A stretch of DNA of 64,000 nt from a virus. The position numbers and the translations under genes were made by a program. Numbering within the stretch: the stretch's first letter is position 1; every line of letters starts with the position of its first letter. Shown here piece by piece: positions 31,950 through 39,453 of this stretch. The notes under the pieces were generated by a model that worked only from the letters and a program-made list of their open reading frames with translations, made no database searches and was not told where the DNA came from. Location of the stretch: IMG/VR virus record IMGVR_UViG_3300032323_000670, positions 1-64,000 of that record, one strand, 5' to 3'.

Positions 31950-32426
31950 ATGAGTTCCTATCAAAAAGTGGTCTATGAAGGTAGACTGAGTAATTACCAG
32001 CGTTATGGTAAAACGGTTAGTAAAAAACAGATAGAGTATGAGAAAGACCCCTTCAATGCTTATCAGAATTTTCTGTATAAGCGTGCGCTGTTTGGTCTTT
32101 CTGTATATGGTGAGGAGGAACTGAGTAAAATGCATTGGGATAAGAAGAAGAGAATTCAAAAGGTACACACTCGTGCCCAAGATTTGCTTAACACTTGGAA
32201 ACAAGAACTGTTAAATGAATGGACTTCTACTCTATTGTCCAAGATCTTTTGGCATAGTACGCTTGTCAAAGATTATAAAGAAAAGTTTGTAGGTAATACT
32301 GATCCTGGCTATATTAGCACAGTGGAATTCAAGGAATTGGGTATAACAAAAACTCATATCATTGATAAACTGATTAAAGAAAAGATACTACCAAGTAATT
32401 TTTATCAATTAAAAGAAGCAGTATGA
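31950..32426 (+). CDS. Unknown basic protein
   Basis: 158 aa, basic and aromatic, helical (LSKMHWDKKKRIQKVHTRAQDLL), no cysteine motif. Opens a new operon after the terminator; the leader contains TTGTATAAAAATA. It overlaps the next gene by four bases. No family recognised. Confidence 0.5.
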   Translation: MSSYQKVVYEGRLSNYQRYGKTVSKKQIEYEKDPFNAYQNFLYKRALFGLSVYGEEELSKMHWDKKKRIQKVHTRAQDLLNTWKQELLNEWTSTLLSKIFWHSTLVKDYKEKFVGNTDPGYISTVEFKELGITKTHIIDKLIKEKILPSNFYQLKEAV

Positions 32427-32734
32427 ATTTAAGTACACTGGATAACCGTGAGATTCTCTTTATCTACTTCAGTAATCGCAGATGGATTGATACCTATGAG
32501 GATATCTTTGAGCATAAGTCCATTGAAGATGTTATGAGTATACTAGACTTCGGTCAAATAAGGGTTACTCAACCACTAACTGATGAGGAGATGAGTAAGA
32601 TGACAGAGACAGAGCATTATAAATTATGTAATCAAATACATGAGAAGCTTCATCCTGTTATTGAACTTATAGAAGAGGCGGATTTAGACTTGTACTCTGA
32701 AGTTAAAGATTGTTTCAATAAAGTTAATATCTAA
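32423..32734 (+). CDS. Unknown small protein
   Basis: 103 aa, acidic, mostly helical; the start ATG overlaps the upstream stop as ATGA. No motif recognised. Part of a run of coupled small genes leading to the HNH nuclease. Confidence 0.45.
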   Translation: MNLSTLDNREILFIYFSNRRWIDTYEDIFEHKSIEDVMSILDFGQIRVTQPLTDEEMSKMTETEHYKLCNQIHEKLHPVIELIEEADLDLYSEVKDCFNKVNI

Positions 32735-32735
32735 A

Positions 32736-32945
32736 ATGAAAACCACATTTATAATGAACGGGTCTACAAGACTTGTTCTCACTCCGGAAACGGAAGCAGA
32801 AGAGGTTATGTTAAAGCAACTAACCAAACAAGATAATGTTATTACTAATGTAGGAGAGGGTAGTCATATTGCTCTTACCTATGGCGGTGATTCTATAATC
32901 ATTATGCAGTCTACAAATGTTACAAGCCAAGCTGAAGAAGTGTGA
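32736..32945 (+). CDS. Unknown small beta-rich protein
   Basis: 69 aa, Thr/Val/Gly-rich with alternating strands (STRLVLTPETEAEEVML, SHIALTYGGDSIII). One base after the previous stop. It overlaps the HNH gene by 29 bases. Function unknown. Confidence 0.45.
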   Translation: MKTTFIMNGSTRLVLTPETEAEEVMLKQLTKQDNVITNVGEGSHIALTYGGDSIIIMQSTNVTSQAEEV

Positions 32946-33336
32946 TGAATGCGGTGAAGTAACAACAATCTGGAAGAAAGAAGGTAAGCAGAAGTTTTGT
33001 AAGCAATGCTGGACTAAACAATTTAAGGGTTTATCAAGCACTAAAAAACCAACAGCTAAGAAACCTATGCGCCTTCAATCTTCCAAGATTGTTAAACTTA
33101 ATGCTGCATATTCCGTACTACGGGAACAGTTCTTAAAGAGAAAGCCTTTCTGTGAAGCACACCTACCCGATTGCTCTGTCAATGCGTGTGATGTACACCA
33201 TAAGAAAGGTAGAACTGGTACTCTATTCCTAGATGATACCGAGTTCTTAGCTGTATGTAGAACTTGTCACACTTGGATTGAGACACATCCTAAAGAAGCA
33301 AAACTATTAGACTTTAGTAAATCAAGAGAATCATGA
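32917..33336 (+). CDS. HNH endonuclease
   Basis: 139 aa. An N-terminal zinc knuckle (CDECGEV...CKQCW) is followed by a basic linker and an HNH core: CEAHLPDCS, then CDVHHKKGRTG, then CRTCHTWIETHP. The His-His dyad and paired Cys match HNH nucleases with a treble-clef zinc fold, similar in layout to NinG/Rap-type recombination nucleases. It could be a junction nuclease or a nicking enzyme. Its neighbours include an SF2 helicase. Confidence 0.8.
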   Translation: MLQAKLKKCDECGEVTTIWKKEGKQKFCKQCWTKQFKGLSSTKKPTAKKPMRLQSSKIVKLNAAYSVLREQFLKRKPFCEAHLPDCSVNACDVHHKKGRTGTLFLDDTEFLAVCRTCHTWIETHPKEAKLLDFSKSRES

Positions 33337-33671
33337 TTATAAAATTTGAAACACTAGACGGGTTTGATAACCTAAGGCTAGTTGAACCTACATGGCGTGG
33401 GGACAGCGGTGATCTTATAATAGACATTGAGCTCACTAAACTAATCTACAGAATCTATGGTGATACAGATGATAAGGTACTAACCTTTGAGATATCTGCT
33501 GTACCATTAGAGGACAGTGAAAGGTTTACACTTGAGAGTATTAAGAAAGGATTACCTGGTGCTACCTATGCTCATAATACATTAGGCCTCCACTACATCT
33601 GCGAACTACTCCTCTTGTATGTGGGACCTGATTACCCTAAACATTTTTATATTAAAAAACTAACAGCATGA
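33333..33671 (+). CDS. Unknown small protein
   Basis: 112 aa, acidic, beta-rich (DLIIDIELTKLIYRIYGDT) with a helical C-terminus. Overlaps the HNH gene by ATGA and the lipoprotein gene downstream. Function unknown. Confidence 0.45.
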   Translation: MIIKFETLDGFDNLRLVEPTWRGDSGDLIIDIELTKLIYRIYGDTDDKVLTFEISAVPLEDSERFTLESIKKGLPGATYAHNTLGLHYICELLLLYVGPDYPKHFYIKKLTA

Positions 33672-33907
33672 AGAAGTTAATTATGATTTTGATGCTAGCT
33701 ATTGGATTAGTTAGCTGTAACAAGGAGGAAGATAAGCCATGTAATTGTGGTACAATCCTCAATGATGGTATCAATGGTACATGCTATTGGTTAGAGATTG
33801 AGAATGACTGTACTGGTAACAGGAAATCATTCTGCTTTGACCAGAGTGTGTGGATGAGTGCCTATGTAGGTAGTAACTTCTGTGTTACTAACCAAGGTCA
33901 ATGGTAA
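33668..33907 (+). CDS. Small lipoprotein
   Basis: 79 aa. Hydrophobic leader ending in the lipobox IGLVSC, predicting a lipidated Cys at residue 18. The mature part has six more Cys (CNCGT, GTCYW, DCTG, SFCF, NFCV) that could form disulfides outside the cytoplasm. A compact exported domain, perhaps for superinfection exclusion. It sits oddly between cytoplasmic genes. Confidence 0.65.
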   Translation: MKKLIMILMLAIGLVSCNKEEDKPCNCGTILNDGINGTCYWLEIENDCTGNRKSFCFDQSVWMSAYVGSNFCVTNQGQW

Positions 33908-33908
33908 T

Positions 33909-35024
33909 ATGAGTAGAGAAGAAATACAGAGTGATGCTCTGAAAGCAATTGAAGGGTGTGATCGCTGTGGTATTGCTGTATCTATGGGAGTTGGTAAAAC
34001 TCTCATAGGTCTTCAGCATATCTTTCAGAACTATGATGAGACACTAAGTGTATTAGTTGTAGCACCTAAGCGTTCTATTCTTAAGTCATGGGTAGATGAG
34101 GCAGAGAAGTTTAACCTTAATCATTTACTTGCTCACATTAAGTTTACTACTTACTTGTCTTTAAACAAACAAGATTTAACTTATGACATTGTATACTTAG
34201 ATGAGTGTCACAACCTACTCTTTACTCACGAGTCTTGGTTATCAAGATTTACTGGTAAGATTGTAGGTCTGACTGGTACTCCTCCTAAGGTAGCTTCTTC
34301 TGAGAAAGGTATGATGGTCAACAAGTATTGCCCTATGGCATATGAGTATGTAACTGATGATGCTGTACAAGATGGTATTCTAAATGACTATCAGATTATT
34401 GTACATAAGCTGAAGTTGGATAACCGTAAGAACTTTATGCAGAAGACTAAGAGTGGTGGATTTCCTACATCAGAGTTAGCAAGTTACAATTACTGGACTG
34501 AGCGTTTACTTAATGCAAACTCTGGTAAAGATGTGCAGATAACTCGTGTTATGCGGATGAAAGCACTGATGGGTTTTCCTAGTAAAGAAAGATATGCCAA
34601 GAGATTGTTTGATTCAATCACTGATAAGGTAATTCTGTTTGCTAATACTCAAAATCAAGCAGATAAACTTTGTGATGACAGTTACCATAGCGGTAATAAA
34701 CTATCTGAAGTTAACCTTGGTAAGTTTAAATCTGGAGAGATAAACAAGCTTAGCTGTGTACTACAACTAAATGAGGGTGTGAATATCCCTAACCTAAAGC
34801 AGGGTATCATTATGCATGCATATGGTAATGAGTGTAAGTCAGCACAAAGATTGGGTAGATTACTCCGTCTTAATCCTGATGAGAAAGCTACTATCCATAT
34901 CCTATGCTATCAGGATACTGTGGATGAGACTTGGGTAATCCAAGCTCTAGATCAATATGATAAATCTAAAATAACCTGGATTGAAAATGGACAACTCCAA
35001 TTTGCCAGCTGGAGCAGAGCATGA
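33909..35024 (+). CDS. SF2 helicase
   Basis: 371 aa from MSREEIQSDALKAIEG, one base after the lipoprotein stop. Motif I is SMGVGKTL near 27-34, motif II is DECHN near 98, motif III is LTGTP near 120, and motif VI is SAQRLGRLLRL near 316. An SF2 DNA helicase related to the SNF2/UvsW type, expected to remodel forks or recombination intermediates. The N-terminal accessory domain is minimal, so it is a compact version. Confidence 0.85.
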   Translation: MSREEIQSDALKAIEGCDRCGIAVSMGVGKTLIGLQHIFQNYDETLSVLVVAPKRSILKSWVDEAEKFNLNHLLAHIKFTTYLSLNKQDLTYDIVYLDECHNLLFTHESWLSRFTGKIVGLTGTPPKVASSEKGMMVNKYCPMAYEYVTDDAVQDGILNDYQIIVHKLKLDNRKNFMQKTKSGGFPTSELASYNYWTERLLNANSGKDVQITRVMRMKALMGFPSKERYAKRLFDSITDKVILFANTQNQADKLCDDSYHSGNKLSEVNLGKFKSGEINKLSCVLQLNEGVNIPNLKQGIIMHAYGNECKSAQRLGRLLRLNPDEKATIHILCYQDTVDETWVIQALDQYDKSKITWIENGQLQFASWSRA

Positions 35025-35232
35025 TGTTAATGCTCCCTGGAATCAAGTAGATGATTTATGTAGATACTGTGACAGAGATGTCATCATGGGCATGGCTCAA
35101 GAGTCTACCCCTGATGATGCAGATGTACAAGAACATTTTGAGGCAATGCTTGAAGAAGCAGACTTATGCCGCGATTGTTTTAAAGAACAACAAGCAGATG
35201 ATGATGATGACTGGTGCAACTGGAGAGACTAA
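34987..35232 (+). CDS. Small zinc-binding protein
   Basis: 81 aa from MDNSNLPAGAEHDVNAPW; a TTG two codons upstream is less likely. CRYC and CRDC knuckles about 34 residues apart suggest one zinc site; the tail is very acidic (DDDDDW). Its start lies inside the helicase gene. Probably a protein-interaction module acting with the helicase or ClpS; function unknown. Confidence 0.6.
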   Translation: MDNSNLPAGAEHDVNAPWNQVDDLCRYCDRDVIMGMAQESTPDDADVQEHFEAMLEEADLCRDCFKEQQADDDDDWCNWRD

Positions 35233-35503
35233 GACTGTAACTGATGAAGACGTAACGCTTGACCTGTCCTTTATGGAGGACAGCAAGCTCGTCTTGTACA
35301 ATGATGATCACAATAGCTTTGATAAAGTTATCATGGCTCTCATGGTATACTGCCAAATATCTAGTGCTAAGGCTGCAGAGATTAGTATGAAGGTACACAA
35401 TGAGGGTAAGGCTGTAGCAAAGTATGGTCCTCGTGAACAACTTGAACCTATTGCTAAGATCTTTGGAGAATTAGATTTAACCTGTGAAATAGAAGACCCA
35501 TGA
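35207..35503 (+). CDS. clpS: ClpS-like protease adaptor
   Basis: 98 aa. The core KLVLYNDDHNSFDKVIMALM matches the start of ClpS (LxNDDxxxF), including the Asn-Asp-Asp that binds N-terminal degrons. KVHNEGKAV follows (the conserved His) and a C-terminal strand-helix LDLTCEIE. ClpS delivers proteins with destabilising N-termini to ClpAP. A phage copy could redirect host proteolysis. Four ATGs in a row make the start uncertain (35,198-35,207). Confidence 0.8.
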   Translation: MTGATGETKTVTDEDVTLDLSFMEDSKLVLYNDDHNSFDKVIMALMVYCQISSAKAAEISMKVHNEGKAVAKYGPREQLEPIAKIFGELDLTCEIEDP

Positions 35504-35730
35504 AAGTAGGAGACTATCTGAGTAGGCGCATGTATAATGTACCTAATGAAATTTATGTAATTACAGCTATGGAAAGCTATGGCGGTTTAGTTCTTAACTA
35601 TAAGCTAGGTAGAGTAAGATTGAAACCTAAAGATCATTCCAATGCTATCTTTGATACAGGTAAAACTGTAAAACCAGATGAGCTTAGATTTGAATATAGC
35701 CCTATTAACATCTTGATACTAGATGCATGA
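35500..35730 (+). CDS. Small MKVGD-type protein 1
   Basis: 76 aa starting MKVGDYLSRR, beta-rich (EIYVITAMESYGGLVLNYK). First of three adjacent genes that open with MK(V/P)GD and have similar length, so likely a tandem duplication. Overlaps its neighbours by four bases. An SH3-like small barrel is possible. Function unknown. Confidence 0.5.
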   Translation: MKVGDYLSRRMYNVPNEIYVITAMESYGGLVLNYKLGRVRLKPKDHSNAIFDTGKTVKPDELRFEYSPINILILDA

Positions 35731-35954
35731 AACCGGGAGACTGTTACATAGATGAGCACTTTGAACCAGATACTGTTGTATTAAAAGTTGGTGATTTAAT
35801 TAGTGCTGATGGTCATGAATGTACCGTTGTTTATACAAGTGACCCTCACCTTATGAGGAAAGGCGCAATAGTAACACGTTGGTCAAATGACGAGGAACTT
35901 ATACCAGTAGCTATGATCACCATAGATAGTAAAGTAATAATAATCAAGTTATGA
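35727..35954 (+). CDS. Small MKPGD-type protein 2
   Basis: 75 aa starting MKPGDCYIDE, beta-rich (ECTVVYTSDPHLM). Second of the triplet. Overlaps by ATGA on both sides. Function unknown. Confidence 0.5.
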   Translation: MKPGDCYIDEHFEPDTVVLKVGDLISADGHECTVVYTSDPHLMRKGAIVTRWSNDEELIPVAMITIDSKVIIIKL

Positions 35955-36181
35955 AAGTAGGAGACTATGTAAAAGTAGGAGATAGCGTGCTTTATCTTAA
36001 CGAGGATATTAGCAAAGATGAATTAAACTTTTTAGAGTTTAAGGCAATTGTTATCTACACAAAAGAGAATCATTTGGATTTTTTTGTGGGTAAAGTATGT
36101 AGTTTACTTCAACCTAAGAATGATCCTATAGAACCTGTTATACCAATATTTGTAAAAGATGAAAAGCAAAAGACTGACTGA
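35951..36181 (+). CDS. Small MKVGD-type protein 3
   Basis: 76 aa starting MKVGDYVKVGDS, beta-rich then a charged tail (KDEKQKTD). Third of the triplet. Overlaps the next gene by 23 bases. Function unknown. Confidence 0.5.
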   Translation: MKVGDYVKVGDSVLYLNEDISKDELNFLEFKAIVIYTKENHLDFFVGKVCSLLQPKNDPIEPVIPIFVKDEKQKTD

Positions 36182-36452
36182 TGAGGACATCATCAAAGAA
36201 CTAATAGACGTTATGTTTACTATAGCTGGTCATGATGTAACATTTGAGGACATCAAGGGCCGTAAGGACCAATGGTACTATGAATGGACCATGACTCCTG
36301 AGCAAGAAGAAAAGTGGATGGAACATATGGTAAAGTATTTCCGTAAACACAGAAGCATGACTGTTAGACATGCTCAAACATCTGCATCAATGTTTAACCT
36401 GATGTATGGCCTTAAGGTCAACCGTCCTGAACTAGAACAAGAACAAGATTAA
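36159..36452 (+). CDS. Unknown small helical protein
   Basis: 97 aa, helical with a basic centre (KYFRKHRSMTVRHAQTS). The start overlaps the previous gene. No motif recognised. Confidence 0.45.
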   Translation: MKSKRLTDEDIIKELIDVMFTIAGHDVTFEDIKGRKDQWYYEWTMTPEQEEKWMEHMVKYFRKHRSMTVRHAQTSASMFNLMYGLKVNRPELEQEQD

Positions 36453-36463
36453 AACTAAAATTT

Positions 36464-36679
36464 ATGAAAACATTTTTTAAAAAAGTTATTTATTGGGTAC
36501 TTATCCTTTTAGTAGGAGTTAGTGCTATATGGGGTGCAAACACTGTAGATAGTGATACAGAAGTAGGCTGGTTAATTCTTGGATCTTTTGCAGAGTCTGT
36601 ATGTATAATAGTGCCGTTAGGTATATTCTGGGGTTATATACTAAGAAAAGTATTAAACTTAGAGCAAGAGAATGAGTAA
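36464..36679 (+). CDS. Two-span small membrane protein
   Basis: 71 aa with hydrophobic segments near residues 9-25 (WVLILLVGVSAIWGA) and 38-58 (ILGSFAESVCIIVPLGIFWG), charged ends. Likely inner-membrane. Followed by a 91-base gap with a promoter box. Confidence 0.5.
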   Translation: MKTFFKKVIYWVLILLVGVSAIWGANTVDSDTEVGWLILGSFAESVCIIVPLGIFWGYILRKVLNLEQENE

Positions 36680-36747
36680 GCTTGGATACTGGTTGTGGGC
36701 AGATTAATACGTAGAAACACGTATTGCAATAGGGTATTTCTAAATTT

Positions 36748-36755
36748 TACATTTG
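36748..36755 (+). promoter_or_regulatory. TAnnTTTG promoter box
   Basis: TACATTTG, 15 bases before the next ATG, in a 91-base gap. TTG occurs 21 bases upstream, near the expected -33 position. Probably starts the small-gene operon that follows. Confidence 0.5.
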
Positions 36756-36770
36756 TGAAAATTAAAACAC

Positions 36771-37118
36771 ATGAATAAAATTATTAGGTTAGAACTACTA
36801 CAGCAGGATATCATGCTGATTAAAAATCCAGAGTCAATGCAGGAGATTAAGGATCAAATTTACTTCTTCTTAAATGCCGAGGAGCTAGAGAAAGTAGCTT
36901 ATGAAACCACTAACTGCGGAGTTGCCTTTAGAGAATGGCACACAGAAATAGGAATTAAAAACCTTCTAGTGATATGCCATCCGCAGAATATAGGTGAGGT
37001 AAGTAGAGTAGTCTTGTTTGCTGCCAAAAGAATACTTGAAAACAAAAATATAAAGTCAGATGAAATGGAAGGACTCCTCCTCCAGTTAATAATGGATAAC
37101 ATATACCCTAAAAACTAA
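36771..37118 (+). CDS. Unknown protein, first gene after a promoter
   Basis: 115 aa, helical N-terminus (LELLQQDIMLIKN), then mixed. No signal, no motif. Six-base gap to the next gene. Function unknown. Confidence 0.45.
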   Translation: MNKIIRLELLQQDIMLIKNPESMQEIKDQIYFFLNAEELEKVAYETTNCGVAFREWHTEIGIKNLLVICHPQNIGEVSRVVLFAAKRILENKNIKSDEMEGLLLQLIMDNIYPKN

Positions 37119-37124
37119 ACAACT

Positions 37125-37382
37125 ATGACACCTAAAGAGAAAGCACAAGAGTTGTTAGATAAGATGAATGTAACTCATTATCTAAAGTTAGGAGGTAAGA
37201 ACAAAAATTCTAAAGGTCTTCCTGTTTCTATGCACCGTACTCAGGTTAAGCAATGCGCTTTGAAGGCAGTAGATGAGATAATGAATGAGTTATCTGAAAT
37301 GAATTATGGTCTACAATACTTAAACAGAATGGCGCATTGGGAAGAAGTAAAAGAAGAAATAGAAAACTTGCAAACTAAGTAA
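37125..37382 (+). CDS. Small MTPKEKA-family protein
   Basis: 85 aa starting MTPKEKAQELLDKM, with KQCALKAVDEIMNEL near 45 and EEVKEEIENLQ at the end. The same layout recurs as the N-terminal half of the gene at 37,861, so these are paralogues. This type is familiar from Bacteroidota phages; function unknown. Confidence 0.55.
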   Translation: MTPKEKAQELLDKMNVTHYLKLGGKNKNSKGLPVSMHRTQVKQCALKAVDEIMNELSEMNYGLQYLNRMAHWEEVKEEIENLQTK

Positions 37383-37384
37383 CC

Positions 37385-37528
37385 ATGTTAGACACAATAG
37401 GTTATGCTTTACTAGGTGTACTTATGTGCATACCCATATTCTTTCTAATCTACATTGGGGTATGGATGCCTAAAGACAAAATGAAAGGTCATGCAGGTAG
37501 AGGTAAATGTAAATGTTGTAATAACTAA
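37385..37528 (+). CDS. Tiny membrane protein with Cys-rich tail
   Basis: 47 aa, MLDTIGYALLGVLMC to CKCCNN: one transmembrane segment, then a short basic part with a CxCC cluster. Two bases after the previous stop. The cysteines could bind metal. Coding is supported by the clean operon spacing. Confidence 0.45.
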   Translation: MLDTIGYALLGVLMCIPIFFLIYIGVWMPKDKMKGHAGRGKCKCCNN

Positions 37529-37539
37529 AAACTTTAAAC

Positions 37540-37644
37540 ATGAACAATCTTAATAAAAGATTATCAATGCTCACGGTAACCGTGTTGCAAAAAATAGCTA
37601 GAGCCTGTGTTAATAGGTCAGCTAAAATATTAAACAAACTTTAA
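37540..37644 (+). CDS. Tiny basic peptide
   Basis: 34 aa, MNNLNKRLSMLTVTVLQK to KILNKL, amphipathic and basic. Spacing of 11 bases on both sides and an A-rich leader before the ATG support translation, but the length makes this uncertain. Confidence 0.35.
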   Translation: MNNLNKRLSMLTVTVLQKIARACVNRSAKILNKL

Positions 37645-37656
37645 AACTAAATAACT

Positions 37657-37848
37657 ATGGAGAACAAACTAGATAGCGAAAAATTAGAGTTATCCGAGAC
37701 CATGTTTAGCCTGTTTACCCCTGATGAGATAATGACAATAATAAAACACAGGCAGTTTAGGAAAATGAAAACTTTGCAGATGTCTAAGGATAAGCAGGCT
37801 GAGTTTCGCGAGCTTATTCACAGGATAGAGGACATGTTTGATGTGTAA
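37657..37848 (+). CDS. Small helical protein
   Basis: 63 aa, charged and helical (FTPDEIMTIIKHRQFRKM, AEFRELIHRIEDMF). Leader is AAACTAAATAACT, the same as before the 37,861 gene. Function unknown. Confidence 0.5.
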   Translation: MENKLDSEKLELSETMFSLFTPDEIMTIIKHRQFRKMKTLQMSKDKQAEFRELIHRIEDMFDV

Positions 37849-37860
37849 AACTAAATAACT

Positions 37861-38370
37861 ATGACACCAAAAGAAAAAGCAGAAGAGTTGGTAAGCAAGA
37901 TGCTTAAAGAAGTAGGCTATGATACAAACATAGCAGTACCATGTGCTTTAATTGCAGTAGATGAAATTATAAATGAATACGAGTCTAACATCTGCAATAC
38001 AGGTTATGACTACGACTTTGAAAGATGGGACATGCAAAGAGATTATTGGAAAGAAGTTCAATTTGAAATATCAAATCTAAAAACTATGGAAAAGAAACAA
38101 ACTGCGGTTGATTATCTTGAGAAGGAGTTCAAGAAAAATGGCGTTTATTTAAGCGACCATTATTGGAATGCTTTTGAACAAGCCAAGCAAATGGAGAAGG
38201 AGCAGATTGAAAACGCTTATTGGGATGGTGGACAAGATGTTCCAATGCACATAAGCACTTGTGAAAACTACTACAATAAAACATTTGGAGTGGAAACGGG
38301 TATAATTGTATTTGATAACATACATTTGACTAACACAAATAAAATTAATAATGGAGGTAACAATGAATAA
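37861..38370 (+). CDS. Fused two-module small protein
   Basis: 169 aa. The N-terminal half (MTPKEKAEELVSKM, CALIAVDEIINEY, EVQFEISNL) matches the 37,125 gene. The C-terminal half (MEKKQTAVDYLEKEF, QMEKEQIENAYWDG, YYNKTFG) matches the gene at 38,640. The internal ATG at the junction could still start a separate product. It looks like a fusion of two neighbouring gene families. Function unknown. Confidence 0.55.
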   Translation: MTPKEKAEELVSKMLKEVGYDTNIAVPCALIAVDEIINEYESNICNTGYDYDFERWDMQRDYWKEVQFEISNLKTMEKKQTAVDYLEKEFKKNGVYLSDHYWNAFEQAKQMEKEQIENAYWDGGQDVPMHISTCENYYNKTFGVETGIIVFDNIHLTNTNKINNGGNNE

Positions 38371-38647
38371 TCTAGAAATAACAAAGGTCTCTGAATTAGA
38401 AGCAAACACTACAAGAGTATGTGAAATCAAATTTAATTGTCTAGTCACAATGCATGATGTTGCTTTCAAAAAGTATAAAGGTGTATGGGGTCAAGAAAAA
38501 CAATCAAAGATACCACAATGGTTTAAAGCAAACCAAACAATAACATTAGAAGGTGTTAAAGATGCTGACCCATATGAACTTGGGATGAGGATTAAACAAA
38601 TGTTTCATCAAATGGAAGACACAATTAACAAGTATGAAAATGAGTAA
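38363..38647 (+). CDS. Unknown small protein with SD-like start
   Basis: 94 aa from MNNLEITKVSELEAN. The ATG is preceded by GGAGGTAAC, one of few Shine-Dalgarno-like sites in the window and stronger than the alternative ATG twelve bases upstream. Mixed charge, tryptophan-containing core (YKGVWGQEKQSKIPQW). Function unknown. Confidence 0.5.
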   Translation: MNNLEITKVSELEANTTRVCEIKFNCLVTMHDVAFKKYKGVWGQEKQSKIPQWFKANQTITLEGVKDADPYELGMRIKQMFHQMEDTINKYENE

Positions 38648-38894
38648 ACAAACTGCGGTTAATCAAATCTTTGCACAAATGAAGGCTGGGAGAAAGGACA
38701 CTAAATTTTGGAATGATTCAATGCTTGTTGATTGGCTATTTGAACAAGAAGAAAGGTACAAGCAAATTGAGAAGGAGCAGATAGAAGAGGCTTACAAAGA
38801 AGGTAACCATTCGGAAATGAGAGGTGGTAAAGTGATTTTTGAAAAAATGGAGCAATACTACAACGAAACTTACGGAGGTCAAGATGAACATTGA
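38640..38894 (+). CDS. Small paralogue of the fused-gene C-terminal half
   Basis: 84 aa from MSKQTAVNQIFAQM (an ATG six bases earlier is possible). Shares KEQIEEAYKEG and YYNETYG with the second half of the 37,861 product. Helical, charged. Function unknown. Confidence 0.5.
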   Translation: MSKQTAVNQIFAQMKAGRKDTKFWNDSMLVDWLFEQEERYKQIEKEQIEEAYKEGNHSEMRGGKVIFEKMEQYYNETYGGQDEH

Positions 38895-39216
38895 TAAGCT
38901 AATAGCTGAGGCATACGATTCAATTATGAGAACTAAAGGTAGAGAACATGCTCCTACTTCAGCTGAGATACAAGCATGGATAGATAAAAAGAAATCTACT
39001 GTAGAAATAAGTAATCGTAAAGCTATATTCTCAGAGCTTGCTCATTATGACCACCTTAGTAAACCTAATGACTTCATAGAGGTAACAGAGTGGTCTAATG
39101 GAGAAGGTTATGATGTAGAGATTGCTACCTCACTTGGTTCTAGATTCCAGTTAACACATGGGCAGTATGCTGCACTAAAAGATTTAATTACTAAATTAGA
39201 AACTACAAATGACTAA
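38884..39216 (+). CDS. Unknown small protein with SD-like start
   Basis: 110 aa from MNIDKLIAEAYDSIMR, preceded by GGAGGTCAAG, again Shine-Dalgarno-like. Helical N-terminal half, then strands. Starts within the previous gene. Function unknown. Confidence 0.5.
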   Translation: MNIDKLIAEAYDSIMRTKGREHAPTSAEIQAWIDKKKSTVEISNRKAIFSELAHYDHLSKPNDFIEVTEWSNGEGYDVEIATSLGSRFQLTHGQYAALKDLITKLETTND

Positions 39217-39418
39217 GTATTTATTATGGGCTATAGCATTTATCTTACTACTAGATTGTGCTGCTATAATAGGTTTATACCTATCTGTAAAAGATAAGCC
39301 TCTTGAGAGAGAGGACTACCAAATGTTTAAAGCTGTTTACATACCAAGAGATACCGTATATGTAGATCCTAGTACTATAGGTACAACTACTGATCCTACG
39401 GATGAGGAACTAAACTAA
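39209..39418 (+). CDS. Small single-span membrane protein
   Basis: 69 aa: one N-terminal membrane segment (LLWAIAFILLLDCAAIIGLYL), then a polar exposed tail rich in Thr and Pro (TTDPTDEELN). Followed by a promoter box. Function unknown. Confidence 0.5.
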   Translation: MTKYLLWAIAFILLLDCAAIIGLYLSVKDKPLEREDYQMFKAVYIPRDTVYVDPSTIGTTTDPTDEELN

Positions 39419-39426
39419 ATGTGTTG

Positions 39427-39434
39427 TATATTTG
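39427..39434 (+). promoter_or_regulatory. TAnnTTTG promoter box before the GroES-like gene
   Basis: TATATTTG, 19 bases before the ATG of the GroES-like gene, whose leader contains AAAAAACCAATT. Fits the -7 consensus of Bacteroidota. Confidence 0.5.
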
Positions 39435-39453
39435 TTAAACTAAAAAACCAATT

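Noticed and set aside
33668-33907. Helicase start inside the lipoprotein gene
   Set aside because: The frame opens earlier, but the ATG at 33,909 leaves a one-base gap and begins the expected helicase N-terminus.
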